The notes under the pieces are model-generated. The model searched no databases. It saw only the letters and a list, made by a program, of their open reading frames with translations, and was not told the DNA's origin. Below, in pieces: positions 1 through 5,177 of a DNA stretch of 10,688 bases (its first letter is position 1; every line of letters begins with the position of its first letter). The DNA is taken from positions 1 through 10,688 of the forward strand of contig JAURXW010000460.1 in NCBI GenBank assembly GCA_030654205.1, given 5' to 3'. This stretch comes from Bacteriovorax sp. (GTDB lineage Bacteria > Bdellovibrionota > Bacteriovoracia > Bacteriovoracales > Bacteriovoracaceae). Position numbers and translations under genes: made by a program.

Positions 1-40
1 TTTAAATCAAGAGCTCCACTCATTAACCTAGGATGAACAA

Positions 41-547
41 ATGAAAAAAATTATAATTTTGGCCTTCGTAATAACTTTCCAGTCATCTCTCCAAAATACT
101 TTTGCAAGTACAAACACGATTCAAAAAGCCAATATTTTCTCTCAAGCAGAAATAGATTCTTTGAGAAATTCAGTGGACCGTGTGTTGCCAGAATTTAAAG
201 AATTCCAACAAAAATATAAAGGTGAAAGCTCATATAGCCTCTACCTTTCAAATTCTTGTTACAAAGAAATCGTCGCCTACGTTAGATATATGGACTTAGA
301 TAGTAAATGGATTGACGATGGTTTTTGGAAACTTCCTACCAATAAGGAAACCTATGTCGGCGAAACTCGAAACGCATTTTATTACCCAGGAGCATTTTCC
401 ACCGATGAAACTTTGGTATGGGGTGATATCGCAGTTGTATTTAAAGGCTATGATTTATTTGTAAGCGAGAAAAAAATCACAGCAACCAAATGGGGAGATT
501 GGGTTAATGAGTTTAGTTGTGACAAGACAATTAATTTCTTGCAGTAA
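41..547 (+). CDS. Small secreted protein of unknown function (168 aa)
   Basis: I do not recognise the family. The start is supported by AGGA at 30-33, seven bases before the ATG. Residues 1-23 form a typical signal peptide: Lys-Lys, a hydrophobic run, then a likely cleavage after Phe-Ala-Ser, so the protein should be exported to the periplasm or beyond. The mature part is about 145 residues, mixed alpha/beta in character and rich in aromatic residues (Trp90, Trp96, Trp117, Trp131, Trp134). It has only two cysteines, Cys73 and Cys160, which could form one disulfide after export. No catalytic motif is visible. A good terminator follows at 584-611, so it is probably transcribed alone or as the last gene of a unit that begins outside the window. 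Confidence 0.8.
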   Translation: MKKIIILAFVITFQSSLQNTFASTNTIQKANIFSQAEIDSLRNSVDRVLPEFKEFQQKYKGESSYSLYLSNSCYKEIVAYVRYMDLDSKWIDDGFWKLPTNKETYVGETRNAFYYPGAFSTDETLVWGDIAVVFKGYDLFVSEKKITATKWGDWVNEFSCDKTINFLQ

Positions 548-583
548 TTTTTGATGAATAAAGTAAAATATTAATAATAACTG

Positions 584-611
584 AGGGCCCAATTAACAAC
601 TGGGCCTTTTT
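584..611 (+). terminator. Rho-independent terminator after the first secreted protein
   Basis: An eight-pair GC-rich stem (584-591 with 601-608, one G-T pair) closes a nine-base loop and runs into a T tract at 607-611. It lies 37 bases after the stop codon at 547 and fits termination of that gene. Confidence 0.85.
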
Positions 612-684
612 GAAACCAGTTAGTGTTGAATAGTACAATGAGCATTGACAGAAATACTCAGTTGCAAAGGACTTGGGTTTTGGT

Positions 685-707
685 AAAAAGCCGGATTTTT
701 CTCCGGC
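685..707 (-). terminator. Rho-independent terminator for the 740-1156 gene
   Basis: Read on the minus strand, a six-pair perfect stem (GCCGGA with TCCGGC, 707-702 and 695-690) with a six-base loop is followed by TTTTT at 689-685. It lies about 33 bases beyond the stop codon of the minus-strand gene ending at 740. Confidence 0.8.
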
Positions 708-739
708 CTATTATTTTTGAATATAGTTACCAAGCGTAA

Positions 740-1156
740 TTAATTAATATATTTACACACGGCACGAGTATAAAATCCACCGGTCAAAAGTGACTTTTTC
801 TTCACGTGATCTAAGCGAACTTTACTTTCTAAATCACCGTCGATTTCAATTGATTGAGTTGCAATGACTTCGCCGTTTTTTAAAATTATTGACAGAGCAA
901 TTCCACTCTTACCATCTTTAGCAGCATTCACTGTGAGAACACCTCCGTTGACTAATTTTTTAGTTGCCAAGGCCGTATCATAATTTACAAAATTCATAGT
1001 ATCTACTTCAAATTCTTCAGACAAATCTGTGCTTCCAGTTATGCCTTCAGATCGTGAAATATAATCACAGCTAATAGTTCTGGCCATTACATTACTAGAA
1101 ACTGTCAAAAAGGCAGAAAATAGAACAAGAGCAATGAATGATTTTTTAAGTGACAT
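740..1156 (-). CDS. Small secreted protein of unknown function (138 aa)
   Basis: No family recognised. The start is ATG at 1156: GGAG at 1166-1163 lies six bases upstream. A TTG at 1168, in frame, would consume that same ribosome binding site and is rejected. Residues 1-25 are a signal peptide (Met-Ser-Leu-Lys-Lys, a hydrophobic core, cleavage after Val-Met-Ala), so the product is exported. The mature domain is about 113 residues, looks beta-rich and has two cysteines near its ends (Cys30 and Cys134) that could staple the N- and C-termini. It is transcribed away from the 1361 gene across a 204-base divergent gap and ends in its own terminator at 685-707. Confidence 0.8.
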   Translation of the reverse strand: MSLKKSFIALVLFSAFLTVSSNVMARTISCDYISRSEGITGSTDLSEEFEVDTMNFVNYDTALATKKLVNGGVLTVNAAKDGKSGIALSIILKNGEVIATQSIEIDGDLESKVRLDHVKKKSLLTGGFYTRAVCKYIN

Positions 1157-1162
1157 AAGATT

Positions 1163-1166
1163 CTCC
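1163..1166 (-). promoter_or_regulatory. Ribosome binding site that sets the 1156 start
   Basis: GGAG on the minus strand, six bases before ATG 1156. It overlaps the TTG codon at 1168-1166, which excludes the longer reading. Confidence 0.75.
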
Positions 1167-1322
1167 AATATTTGTTAGTGCCTCATTTTTAATTTGATCA
1201 CATAACCGTGTTTATTCTTAATGAGTTTAATTTAACATGTTTATGAAAACTTTAAACATCATTGAATTTTTTACAAATAGAGGCTGTAAGTTTTACACAT
1301 AATAACAACCGTTTTTTACGTG

Positions 1323-1331
1323 TGATATAAA
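1323..1331 (+). promoter_or_regulatory. Candidate extended -10 promoter for the 1361 gene
   Basis: TG-A-TATAAA at 1323-1331 matches an extended -10 (TGnTATAAT). It would start transcription near 1338, leaving a leader of about 23 bases that contains AAGGA at 1348-1352. There is no good -35 at 16-18 bases, which extended -10 promoters tolerate. Confidence 0.4.
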
Positions 1332-1360
1332 ACCTAAAAGATTAATCAAGGATTATTTTT

Positions 1361-1768
1361 ATGAAAAAATTCATTACACTAATACTCTTTTCGACCCTGT
1401 CATTTGCTTCTTATAGCAGTAGCATTGATTTTTGCGTTGGAGACCACCTTGTTAGAACAGTAATCGGTCAACACTTCAATGTTCAAATCTTGGCAATTTA
1501 TCAAGATGGGACTGTTGATGTCTCATATCCTAATAGCAATTATGTTAATGCTAATATCAGCATCAAGGAATTAAGTAGATCACTTGAAACGCTTCAAGGA
1601 ATTAGTGTAGGAGATAAACTAGTTAGAACAGTAATTGGTCAGCATTATAATGTTCAAGTTTTGGAAATTTATGAAGATGGCACAGCTGATGTTTCATACC
1701 CTAATACCGACTATGTTAATGGCAATGTCAGCATCACTGAATTGGGCCCTTCGAGCGACAAAAACTAG
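1361..1768 (+). CDS. Secreted protein with two tandem SH3/Tudor-like repeats (135 aa)
   Basis: The start has AAGGA at 1348-1352, eight bases upstream. Residues 1-20 are a signal peptide. The rest is almost entirely two copies of one 46-residue unit, residues 26-71 and 83-128, offset by 57 residues. I count 35 of 46 positions identical. Each unit opens with Val-Gly-Asp, has an invariant Val-Arg-Thr-Val-Ile-Gly-Gln-His stretch, then an Asp-Gly-Thr turn before a Val-Ser-Tyr-Pro-Asn strand. Short beta strands with Gly/Asp turns resemble small SH3-like or Tudor-like barrels; this fold call is inference. Such units usually bind peptides, glycans or peptidoglycan, but no ligand can be named. One cysteine (Cys25) precedes the first repeat. 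Confidence 0.8.
   Translation: MKKFITLILFSTLSFASYSSSIDFCVGDHLVRTVIGQHFNVQILAIYQDGTVDVSYPNSNYVNANISIKELSRSLETLQGISVGDKLVRTVIGQHYNVQVLEIYEDGTADVSYPNTDYVNGNVSITELGPSSDKN
1436..1744 (+). repeat. Intragenic tandem duplication, period 171 bp
   Basis: Bases 1436-1573 and 1607-1744 encode the two 46-residue units of the SH3-like protein. The copies are in frame, 171 bases apart, and still clearly similar at the DNA level, for example the GTTAGAACAGTAAT run present in both. Confidence 0.85.
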
Positions 1769-1787
1769 ACCAATATGTCGGTTTTTT
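1756..1787 (+). terminator. Weak candidate terminator after the SH3-like repeat gene
   Basis: CGACA (1756-1760) can pair with TGTCG (1776-1780), followed by GTTTTTT at 1781-1787. The stem is only five pairs with a 15-base loop and starts inside the coding end, so termination may be partial and read into the 1842 gene. Confidence 0.35.
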
Positions 1788-1814
1788 GACTGTTGCCAAT
1801 TTTATTAATTTGAT
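1786..1814 (+). promoter_or_regulatory. Candidate promoter for the 1842 gene
   Basis: TTGACT at 1786-1791 (five of six to the -35 consensus) and TTTGAT at 1809-1814 (four of six to the -10) are separated by 17 bases and lie just upstream of the ribosome binding site at 1830-1835. Confidence 0.35.
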
Positions 1815-1841
1815 AAAAAGACATTTAACGAGGAGATAATT

Positions 1842-2252
1842 ATGAAAAAAATTCTATTACTTACAATTGCTATGGCATCATTCCAGACTTTTGCTTTCAC
1901 TTCGATTACTTTAAAATCTGAAGCAAAATTAGTTCCAGGAAGGTTCGTTAAATCACTATATTTTTCAACCTCGGATGAAAGAGGAAGTGATTATTGTACT
2001 GTTACATTAACTTCAAAAGAAAACGCCGACTCTTTAGTAGTAGCGGCCGGAACTGTTTTTGAAGTCACTTCTATTGATCAAAATGCTTGTGGTAATGACT
2101 GGGGTCATGTGTGTCGCCTCGATCTTTCTGCCCGCAATCATGAAAAAAATGTTAATTTATCTTTAATCTGTAAAAATAAAGGTATATTTGCACGCGAGTT
2201 AACAGAATCAAAAGTTAATAAGATCGCAAAAAATATAATTTCAGTACAATAA
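1842..2252 (+). CDS. Small secreted four-cysteine protein of unknown function (136 aa)
   Basis: No family recognised. GAGGAG at 1830-1835, six bases before the ATG, fixes the start. Residues 1-18 form a signal peptide with likely cleavage after Thr-Phe-Ala. The mature protein has four cysteines (Cys52, Cys83, Cys91, Cys110), enough for two disulfides, and alternating strand-like segments suggesting a small beta sandwich, with a helical Lys-rich C-terminus (residues 118-136). It is followed after 24 bases by the lysine-rich protein gene, with no terminator between, so the two may share a transcript. Confidence 0.78.
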   Translation: MKKILLLTIAMASFQTFAFTSITLKSEAKLVPGRFVKSLYFSTSDERGSDYCTVTLTSKENADSLVVAAGTVFEVTSIDQNACGNDWGHVCRLDLSARNHEKNVNLSLICKNKGIFARELTESKVNKIAKNIISVQ

Positions 2253-2276
2253 TATTATTTAAAAACGAGAATAAAG

Positions 2277-2624
2277 ATGAAAACATCAAAAAAAGTAGCC
2301 AAGAAAGTAGTAAAGAAAGTAGCAAAGAAAACGACTACAAAAGTCGCCAAAAAAGTAAAAGCTGCAAAAACCCCAAAAGTTCAAGCACCAAAAAAACTTA
2401 CTAAAACCCTAACTCCAAAACAAATAAGCGACATGGCCGTTGAGAGTTTAGTTATAAGCATGAATCAACAATTTCAAAAAATAGACACGCAAGATGAAGC
2501 AAATTTAATTGAATATATTACCTTCACTACCCTCGGTGACAAGATACTCGGACAATTTGGTAAAAAAGTATTTAATCAATATGTAAAAGATATTATGGAA
2601 GATTTTAAAGACACTAAAAAATGA
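2277..2624 (+). CDS. Histone-H1-like lysine-rich protein with a C-terminal helical domain (115 aa)
   Basis: The first 46 residues contain 18 lysines arranged in Lys-Lys-Val-Ala-type repeats with Ala, Val, Thr and Pro, and no acidic residue before Asp52. This is the composition of bacterial histone-H1-like tails, which bind DNA or RNA non-specifically. Residues 47-115 are different: mixed charge, amphipathic and probably helical (Thr-Pro-Lys-Gln-Ile-Ser start, acidic patch at 69-79, Lys-rich end). There is no signal peptide, so it acts in the cytoplasm, in contrast to its exported neighbours. The ribosome binding site is weak (GAG near 2267-2269), which together with the 24-base gap suggests coupling to the upstream gene. 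A nucleoid-associated role is inference from composition. The C-terminal domain matches nothing I know. Confidence 0.72.
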   Translation: MKTSKKVAKKVVKKVAKKTTTKVAKKVKAAKTPKVQAPKKLTKTLTPKQISDMAVESLVISMNQQFQKIDTQDEANLIEYITFTTLGDKILGQFGKKVFNQYVKDIMEDFKDTKK

Positions 2625-2880
2625 ATTTTAAATGCTATTCACTAAATCTCAGGAAAATAGTATTAGCTTTATTTTTTCAATTTTAGTGGTGCATGCTCAA
2701 TACTTTTCAAGTCGAGAACTTAATATTCCAAGCGCCGGTGGAGCAAGTGTAGGTGTATGTAATTTAGGTACAACATTTTTAAATCCGTCTATCGCTTCTC
2801 CAAAAGCTCCGATTATTTTCATTCATGGTTCAGGCACTACAATCCCCTTCAATTCACTAGTAATTCATGAGAAAACTTAG
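2625..2880. other. Region open on both strands; possible gene remnant
   Basis: Between the H1-like gene and the toxin-antitoxin promoter, the plus strand is open from ATG 2632 to the stop at 2880 (82 codons). The minus strand has a 41-codon frame at 2822-2697 starting with ATG and containing Val-Val-Pro-Lys-Leu and Ala-Pro-Pro-Ala. Neither start has a Shine-Dalgarno sequence and neither product is recognised. The central part (about 2728-2850) is less AT-rich than its surroundings. The best reading is a decayed gene fragment or an untranslated stretch; the strand cannot be settled from sequence alone. Confidence 0.3.
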
Positions 2881-2881
2881 A

Positions 2882-2910
2882 TTGAAAAGGTGTACACCTT
2901 ATGGTACTCT
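2882..2910 (+). promoter_or_regulatory. Toxin-antitoxin promoter with YefM-type operator
   Basis: TTGAAA (2882-2887) and TACTCT (2905-2910) are 17 bases apart, with TG at 2902-2903 giving an extended -10. Inside the spacer is a perfect 14-base palindrome, AAGGTGTACACCTT (2887-2900), whose core is TGTACA. A second, poor GTAC core (2904-2907) lies with its centre 12 bases downstream of the first. TGTACA-cored paired palindromes at about this spacing are the known operator of E. coli yefM-yoeB (recalled). Autorepression by the antitoxin or the antitoxin-toxin complex is therefore likely. Confidence 0.75.
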
Positions 2911-2928
2911 TTGCCCAAGAGGTGATTT

Positions 2929-3180
2929 ATGGAAAGTACAAGTCCCAAGAAACTTAGAGCTGAATTAAAAGATTATATGGATATGGCCACAAGTGAACCT
3001 ATTCGAATTCAGCGACGTTCTGGTGAAAATTACGTACTTATGAATGAAGAGAAATTTGCAGAAATGCAAAATGAAATAACTTCGCTTCAACGTCGATTAT
3101 TAGCGATGAGCGATATAGTTGATGGTAAAGCAACCGAGTATTTGGGCAAAGATACTCGATTGAAAAGGTTAAAAAAGTAA
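2929..3180 (+). CDS. YefM/Phd-family antitoxin (83 aa)
   Basis: This is the antitoxin half of a type II toxin-antitoxin pair. AGAGG at 2918-2922, six bases before the ATG, sets the start. Residues 1-50 have the YefM/Phd N-terminal pattern: Ser-Pro-Lys-Lys-Leu-Arg then a helix (Glu-Leu-Lys-Asp-Tyr-Met), a strand Pro-Ile-Arg-Ile-Gln-Arg-Arg, Gly-Glu-Asn-Tyr-Val-Leu-Met and the following Glu-Glu-Lys-Phe helix. This domain dimerises and binds the operator. Residues 50-83 are helical and basic at the end; in the family this part unfolds or wraps around the toxin. The length is usual for the family. The stop codon TAA directly precedes the toxin ATG, and the promoter carries a matching palindrome. 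Confidence 0.88.
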   Translation: MESTSPKKLRAELKDYMDMATSEPIRIQRRSGENYVLMNEEKFAEMQNEITSLQRRLLAMSDIVDGKATEYLGKDTRLKRLKK

Positions 3181-3516
3181 ATGCCAAAGCCTAGAGTTAT
3201 TCTTACCTCAACCTATGAAAAACGACTTGGTGAAATTGAAGATTTTATTTTTGAATCTTCGGGGAAAAATATTTTTGTCGTCGAGAAATTTTTAGATGAG
3301 CACGATCGCATTTTAGAATTTTTAAAAGAGAATCCAGCAACTCCTGCCCCACATCCACAAACAGGTGATCAGTCATGGCCTTTTGAGGAAGGACGTTATC
3401 GCTTATTTTTTAAAATTGCTGCTGAAAAAATTTATTTATTGGATTTGATCGATAATCGAATGAGTAATTTGAAGATTTATCCAAACAATAGCATCACTAC
3501 TTATCATGAAGACTAA
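3181..3516 (+). CDS. RelE/ParE-superfamily toxin (111 aa)
   Basis: The toxin partner starts at the base after the antitoxin stop, so translation is probably coupled; the nearest purine-rich site (AAAAGG, 3163-3168) is twelve bases away, which is long. The fold pattern is RelE/ParE-like: an opening strand (Arg-Val-Ile-Leu-Thr), a helical hairpin (residues 11-50), then Gly71-Arg-Tyr-Arg-Leu-Phe-Phe-Lys-Ile and Ile84-Tyr-Leu-Leu-Asp-Leu-Ile-Asp strands forming the core sheet. At 111 residues it is longer than YoeB (about 84) and closer to ParE-like members. It lacks an obvious YoeB-style His-Tyr C-terminus, although Tyr108-His109 lies near the end. Whether it cleaves mRNA or targets gyrase cannot be told. 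A strong terminator follows at 3521. Confidence 0.82.
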   Translation: MPKPRVILTSTYEKRLGEIEDFIFESSGKNIFVVEKFLDEHDRILEFLKENPATPAPHPQTGDQSWPFEEGRYRLFFKIAAEKIYLLDLIDNRMSNLKIYPNNSITTYHED

Positions 3517-3520
3517 AAAT

Positions 3521-3562
3521 AACTCGCCCGAGATTTTTAAGGTCTCAGGCGAGTTTATTTTT
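3521..3562. terminator. Strong bidirectional terminator between the toxin and the protease
   Basis: An eight-pair stem (3521-3528 with 3548-3555) is extended by four more pairs after one mismatch (3530-3533 with 3543-3546) and closes a loop at about 3534-3542. T-rich sequence follows on the plus strand (3553-3562) and A-rich sequence precedes it, so it can serve both the toxin operon and the convergent protease gene. Confidence 0.88.
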
Positions 3563-3604
3563 ATATGAAGTCTTTGACTTTATGATCGTTAGGCGTAATT
3601 CATT

Positions 3605-4405
3605 TTAGTGCTTTAGATTTTTTTTAATCCAATCTGAAAAATAAGTTGTATTTGAGTAAGCACTTTGGTCTTCGCATATATTTTGTTCAACGCAATCATC
3701 ATAACGTTTATGTATCCCAACTCCATAGACTATATATTCATTGTTTCTTTGGAAAAGAACCGGCCCGCCTGAATCACCACCGGCAATTGATCCATTTTGA
3801 TTAGAAAACCAAATTTTTTGAGAATTATAGATTGTTGAATTATCCCATCTTGCAAAATTCAATTCTAATTTTCTAAGTCGAAAGTCAGAAAGTGGTCTGC
3901 CAGGCGATTCATTACTCATGCCATAACCTAAGAGTAATCCTTTTTCAAGGAGTGTAGGAGGAGAATTTCCCTCTACTTCAATTTTAAGTGGTCTATATTC
4001 GGAAGGTGCAGATTCTTTAAGAAAGACTAATGCCATATCATTAATTGTTCCTAGCTGGTCTTGAGAGAAATCGGGAAAAATTATTACCTTTTCTATAAAG
4101 ATTCTTTTTTGTCCTTGTGAATTTTCTCCCCATATAGGAGTTGTTGAAAAAATGGCTTCACTAGTAGTTGCATCATCTAAGTAAAAAAAGTTATGAGCTG
4201 CGGTCAAAATAATATTAGAGGCGACCAACACTCCTGATCCTTTATACCGATTTACTGTACCATCAGATTGTTTTTCAACCATTTGCAATGCAATGACTGA
4301 TTTACTGAGAATATCGCTTTCGGAAATATCTAATCCACCAATGAGAGCAAACGATTTCATAGAAAATAAAACTGAAAATAAAATGAGCAAATTTTTCAAA
4401 TTCAT
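3605..4405 (-). CDS. Secreted trypsin-family (S1) serine protease (266 aa)
   Basis: AGAGG at 4416-4412, six bases upstream, sets the start. Residues 1-20 are a signal peptide. Ile22-Gly-Gly corresponds to the Ile/Val-Val-Gly-Gly neo-N-terminus of chymotrypsin-fold enzymes, and the whole catalytic triad is visible: His71 in Thr-Ala-Ala-His, Asp123 in Asn-Asp-Met-Ala-Leu, and Ser212 in Gly-Gly-Asp-Ser-Gly-Gly-Pro. It should be an active endopeptidase in the periplasm or medium. Two details are unusual. Ile22 directly follows the predicted signal cleavage, so there is hardly any propeptide. The S1-pocket position six before the catalytic Ser is Ser206, not Asp, so cleavage after Arg/Lys is not expected. 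The only mature cysteines are Cys238 and Cys244. Such proteases are plentiful in predatory Bdellovibrionota (family knowledge). Confidence 0.92.
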   Translation of the reverse strand: MNLKNLLILFSVLFSMKSFALIGGLDISESDILSKSVIALQMVEKQSDGTVNRYKGSGVLVASNIILTAAHNFFYLDDATTSEAIFSTTPIWGENSQGQKRIFIEKVIIFPDFSQDQLGTINDMALVFLKESAPSEYRPLKIEVEGNSPPTLLEKGLLLGYGMSNESPGRPLSDFRLRKLELNFARWDNSTIYNSQKIWFSNQNGSIAGGDSGGPVLFQRNNEYIVYGVGIHKRYDDCVEQNICEDQSAYSNTTYFSDWIKKNLKH

Positions 4406-4425
4406 TTTTTTCCTCTGCGTGAAAA

Positions 4426-4445
4426 ATAACCTAACAAAAGGTTAT
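4426..4445. repeat. Perfect inverted repeat ahead of the protease gene
   Basis: ATAACCT (4426-4432) and AGGTTAT (4439-4445) are exact reverse complements around a six-base centre. The repeat lies about ten bases upstream of the protease ribosome binding site. It could be a repressor operator or a leader hairpin. On the minus strand it runs into ATTTTT, so a weak terminator or attenuator is also possible. Confidence 0.5.
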
Positions 4446-4456
4446 CTGATCCAATT

Positions 4457-4621
4457 TTACATGTCTATAAAGCAAATAAATGATAATCGCCTAAACTGTC
4501 GAATTTTTTTGCCTTTCGATACAAAAAGTTCAAAAAAATCAAATTCCACGCTTGTTACTTGCTGTTTACGATATCTCATTCCATCTAAAATCGAAAAGCC
4601 ATCTCTAAAAAAATTTACCAC
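4457..4621 (-). CDS. Doubtful small basic protein (54 aa) upstream of the protease
   Basis: A GTG at 4621 is preceded on the minus strand by AAAAAGGAG (4637-4629), eight bases away, which is a strong ribosome binding site. The frame runs 54 codons to a TAA at 4457. The product would be basic and aromatic (Phe-Phe-Arg-Asp-Gly near the start, Lys-Gly-Lys-Lys-Ile-Arg and Arg-Arg near the end), without signal peptide or known motif. It lies 51 bases upstream of the protease gene on the same strand. Against it: a frame on the other strand is also open here and the sequence is AT-rich, so chance is a fair explanation. Confidence 0.28.
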   Translation of the reverse strand: MVNFFRDGFSILDGMRYRKQQVTSVEFDFFELFVSKGKKIRQFRRLSFICFIDM

Positions 4622-4689
4622 TCCCCACTCTCCTTTTTAAAATTCAACCCCTTAGTTTATTCATTAATAAAAACACCTCTCCACTCCTG

Positions 4690-4715
4690 TGCTATAATCT
4701 TCTAATAAAGGAGGA
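4690..4715 (+). promoter_or_regulatory. Extended -10 promoter and perfect Shine-Dalgarno for the coiled-coil gene
   Basis: TG-C-TATAAT at 4690-4698 is a perfect extended -10. It would give a start near 4705 and a very short leader that begins almost at the ribosome binding site AAAGGAGGA (4707-4715), seven bases before ATG 4722. No good -35 is seen at 17 bases. Strong initiation at both levels suggests steady, high expression. Confidence 0.7.
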
Positions 4716-4721
4716 TTTCTC

Positions 4722-5090
4722 ATGGGAGAGGTCATGTTTGGCAATGAATTATTTGATCACTGGCTTAATCAAAAAAGCTTGGAGATACTTGGAAAAGTTG
4801 AGAAAGAAAAAATTTCAACTGAAGATATGTTGATACTTTCACTGAAAGCGCAAACCAATTATTTTCATCATATGGATCAAGAATTTCGTGGTGAATTTAA
4901 AAAGATTACTCAAAACTTTGAACAAATTGATCAACGTTTTTTACATATAGAAGAAAAATTCGATAAAAAATTTGTGGGAATCGAAGAAAAATTCGACAAA
5001 AAATTTGATCGCCTAACTAACGTCATGATGTGGCAAGGTGGAATTCTCGCTACTCTGATCACTGGAATTTACTTCAAACTATTCTTATAG
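4722..5090 (+). CDS. Tail-anchored coiled-coil membrane protein (122 aa)
   Basis: The perfect ribosome binding site at 4707-4715 supports ATG 4722 over the in-frame ATG at 4734. Residues 1-45 are soluble and probably helical. Residues 46-99 form a charged coiled coil with an 11-residue unit repeated almost exactly (Ile76 and Ile87, each starting Ile-Glu-Glu-Lys-Phe-Asp-Lys-Lys-Phe). Residues 103-121 are a single hydrophobic segment ending at the C-terminus, so the protein is probably anchored by its tail in the inner membrane with the coil in the cytoplasm. The layout resembles DUF1640/CCDC90-like and XhlA-like small coiled-coil proteins, but I cannot assign it to either. A partner is expected because such coils oligomerise. 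It ends at a shared terminator at 5122-5146. Confidence 0.8.
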   Translation: MGEVMFGNELFDHWLNQKSLEILGKVEKEKISTEDMLILSLKAQTNYFHHMDQEFRGEFKKITQNFEQIDQRFLHIEEKFDKKFVGIEEKFDKKFDRLTNVMMWQGGILATLITGIYFKLFL

Positions 5091-5121
5091 CAATTTTCAT
5101 CTTTATTTTTTTAGACATAAA

Positions 5122-5146
5122 AAAAGCCTGCATAAAGCAGGCTTTT
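5122..5146. terminator. Bidirectional terminator between convergent transcripts
   Basis: A ten-pair perfect stem (AAAAGCCTGC 5122-5131 with GCAGGCTTTT 5137-5146) closes a five-base loop. The plus-strand T run is short (5143-5146); on the minus strand the T run continues past the stem to about 5119. It serves the coiled-coil gene from the left and the epimerase-rhomboid operon from the right. Confidence 0.9.
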
Positions 5147-5177
5147 CTATTGAGATAACTATTCGAAAAAATATTAT

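Larger units (their letters stand above)
1157..1360. other. Divergent intergenic region between two secreted-protein genes
   Basis: These 204 very AT-rich bases separate divergent genes and should hold two promoters. The only element I can point to is an extended -10 for the plus-strand gene (1323-1331). No convincing -35/-10 pair was found for the minus-strand gene, and no open frame of useful length is present. Confidence 0.5.
4406..4721. other. Divergent intergenic region between the protease and coiled-coil genes
   Basis: These 316 AT-rich bases hold the protease ribosome binding site (4412-4416), a perfect inverted repeat (4426-4445), a doubtful 54-codon minus-strand frame (4457-4621) and, at the right end, a clear extended -10 with a perfect Shine-Dalgarno sequence for the plus-strand gene. 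No RNA gene or terminator was recognised. Confidence 0.6.

Noticed and set aside
4293..4640. Plus-strand open frame across the protease start and the intergenic region
   Set aside because: Its first third is antisense to the protease signal peptide, it has no ribosome binding site and its translation has no domain-like character.
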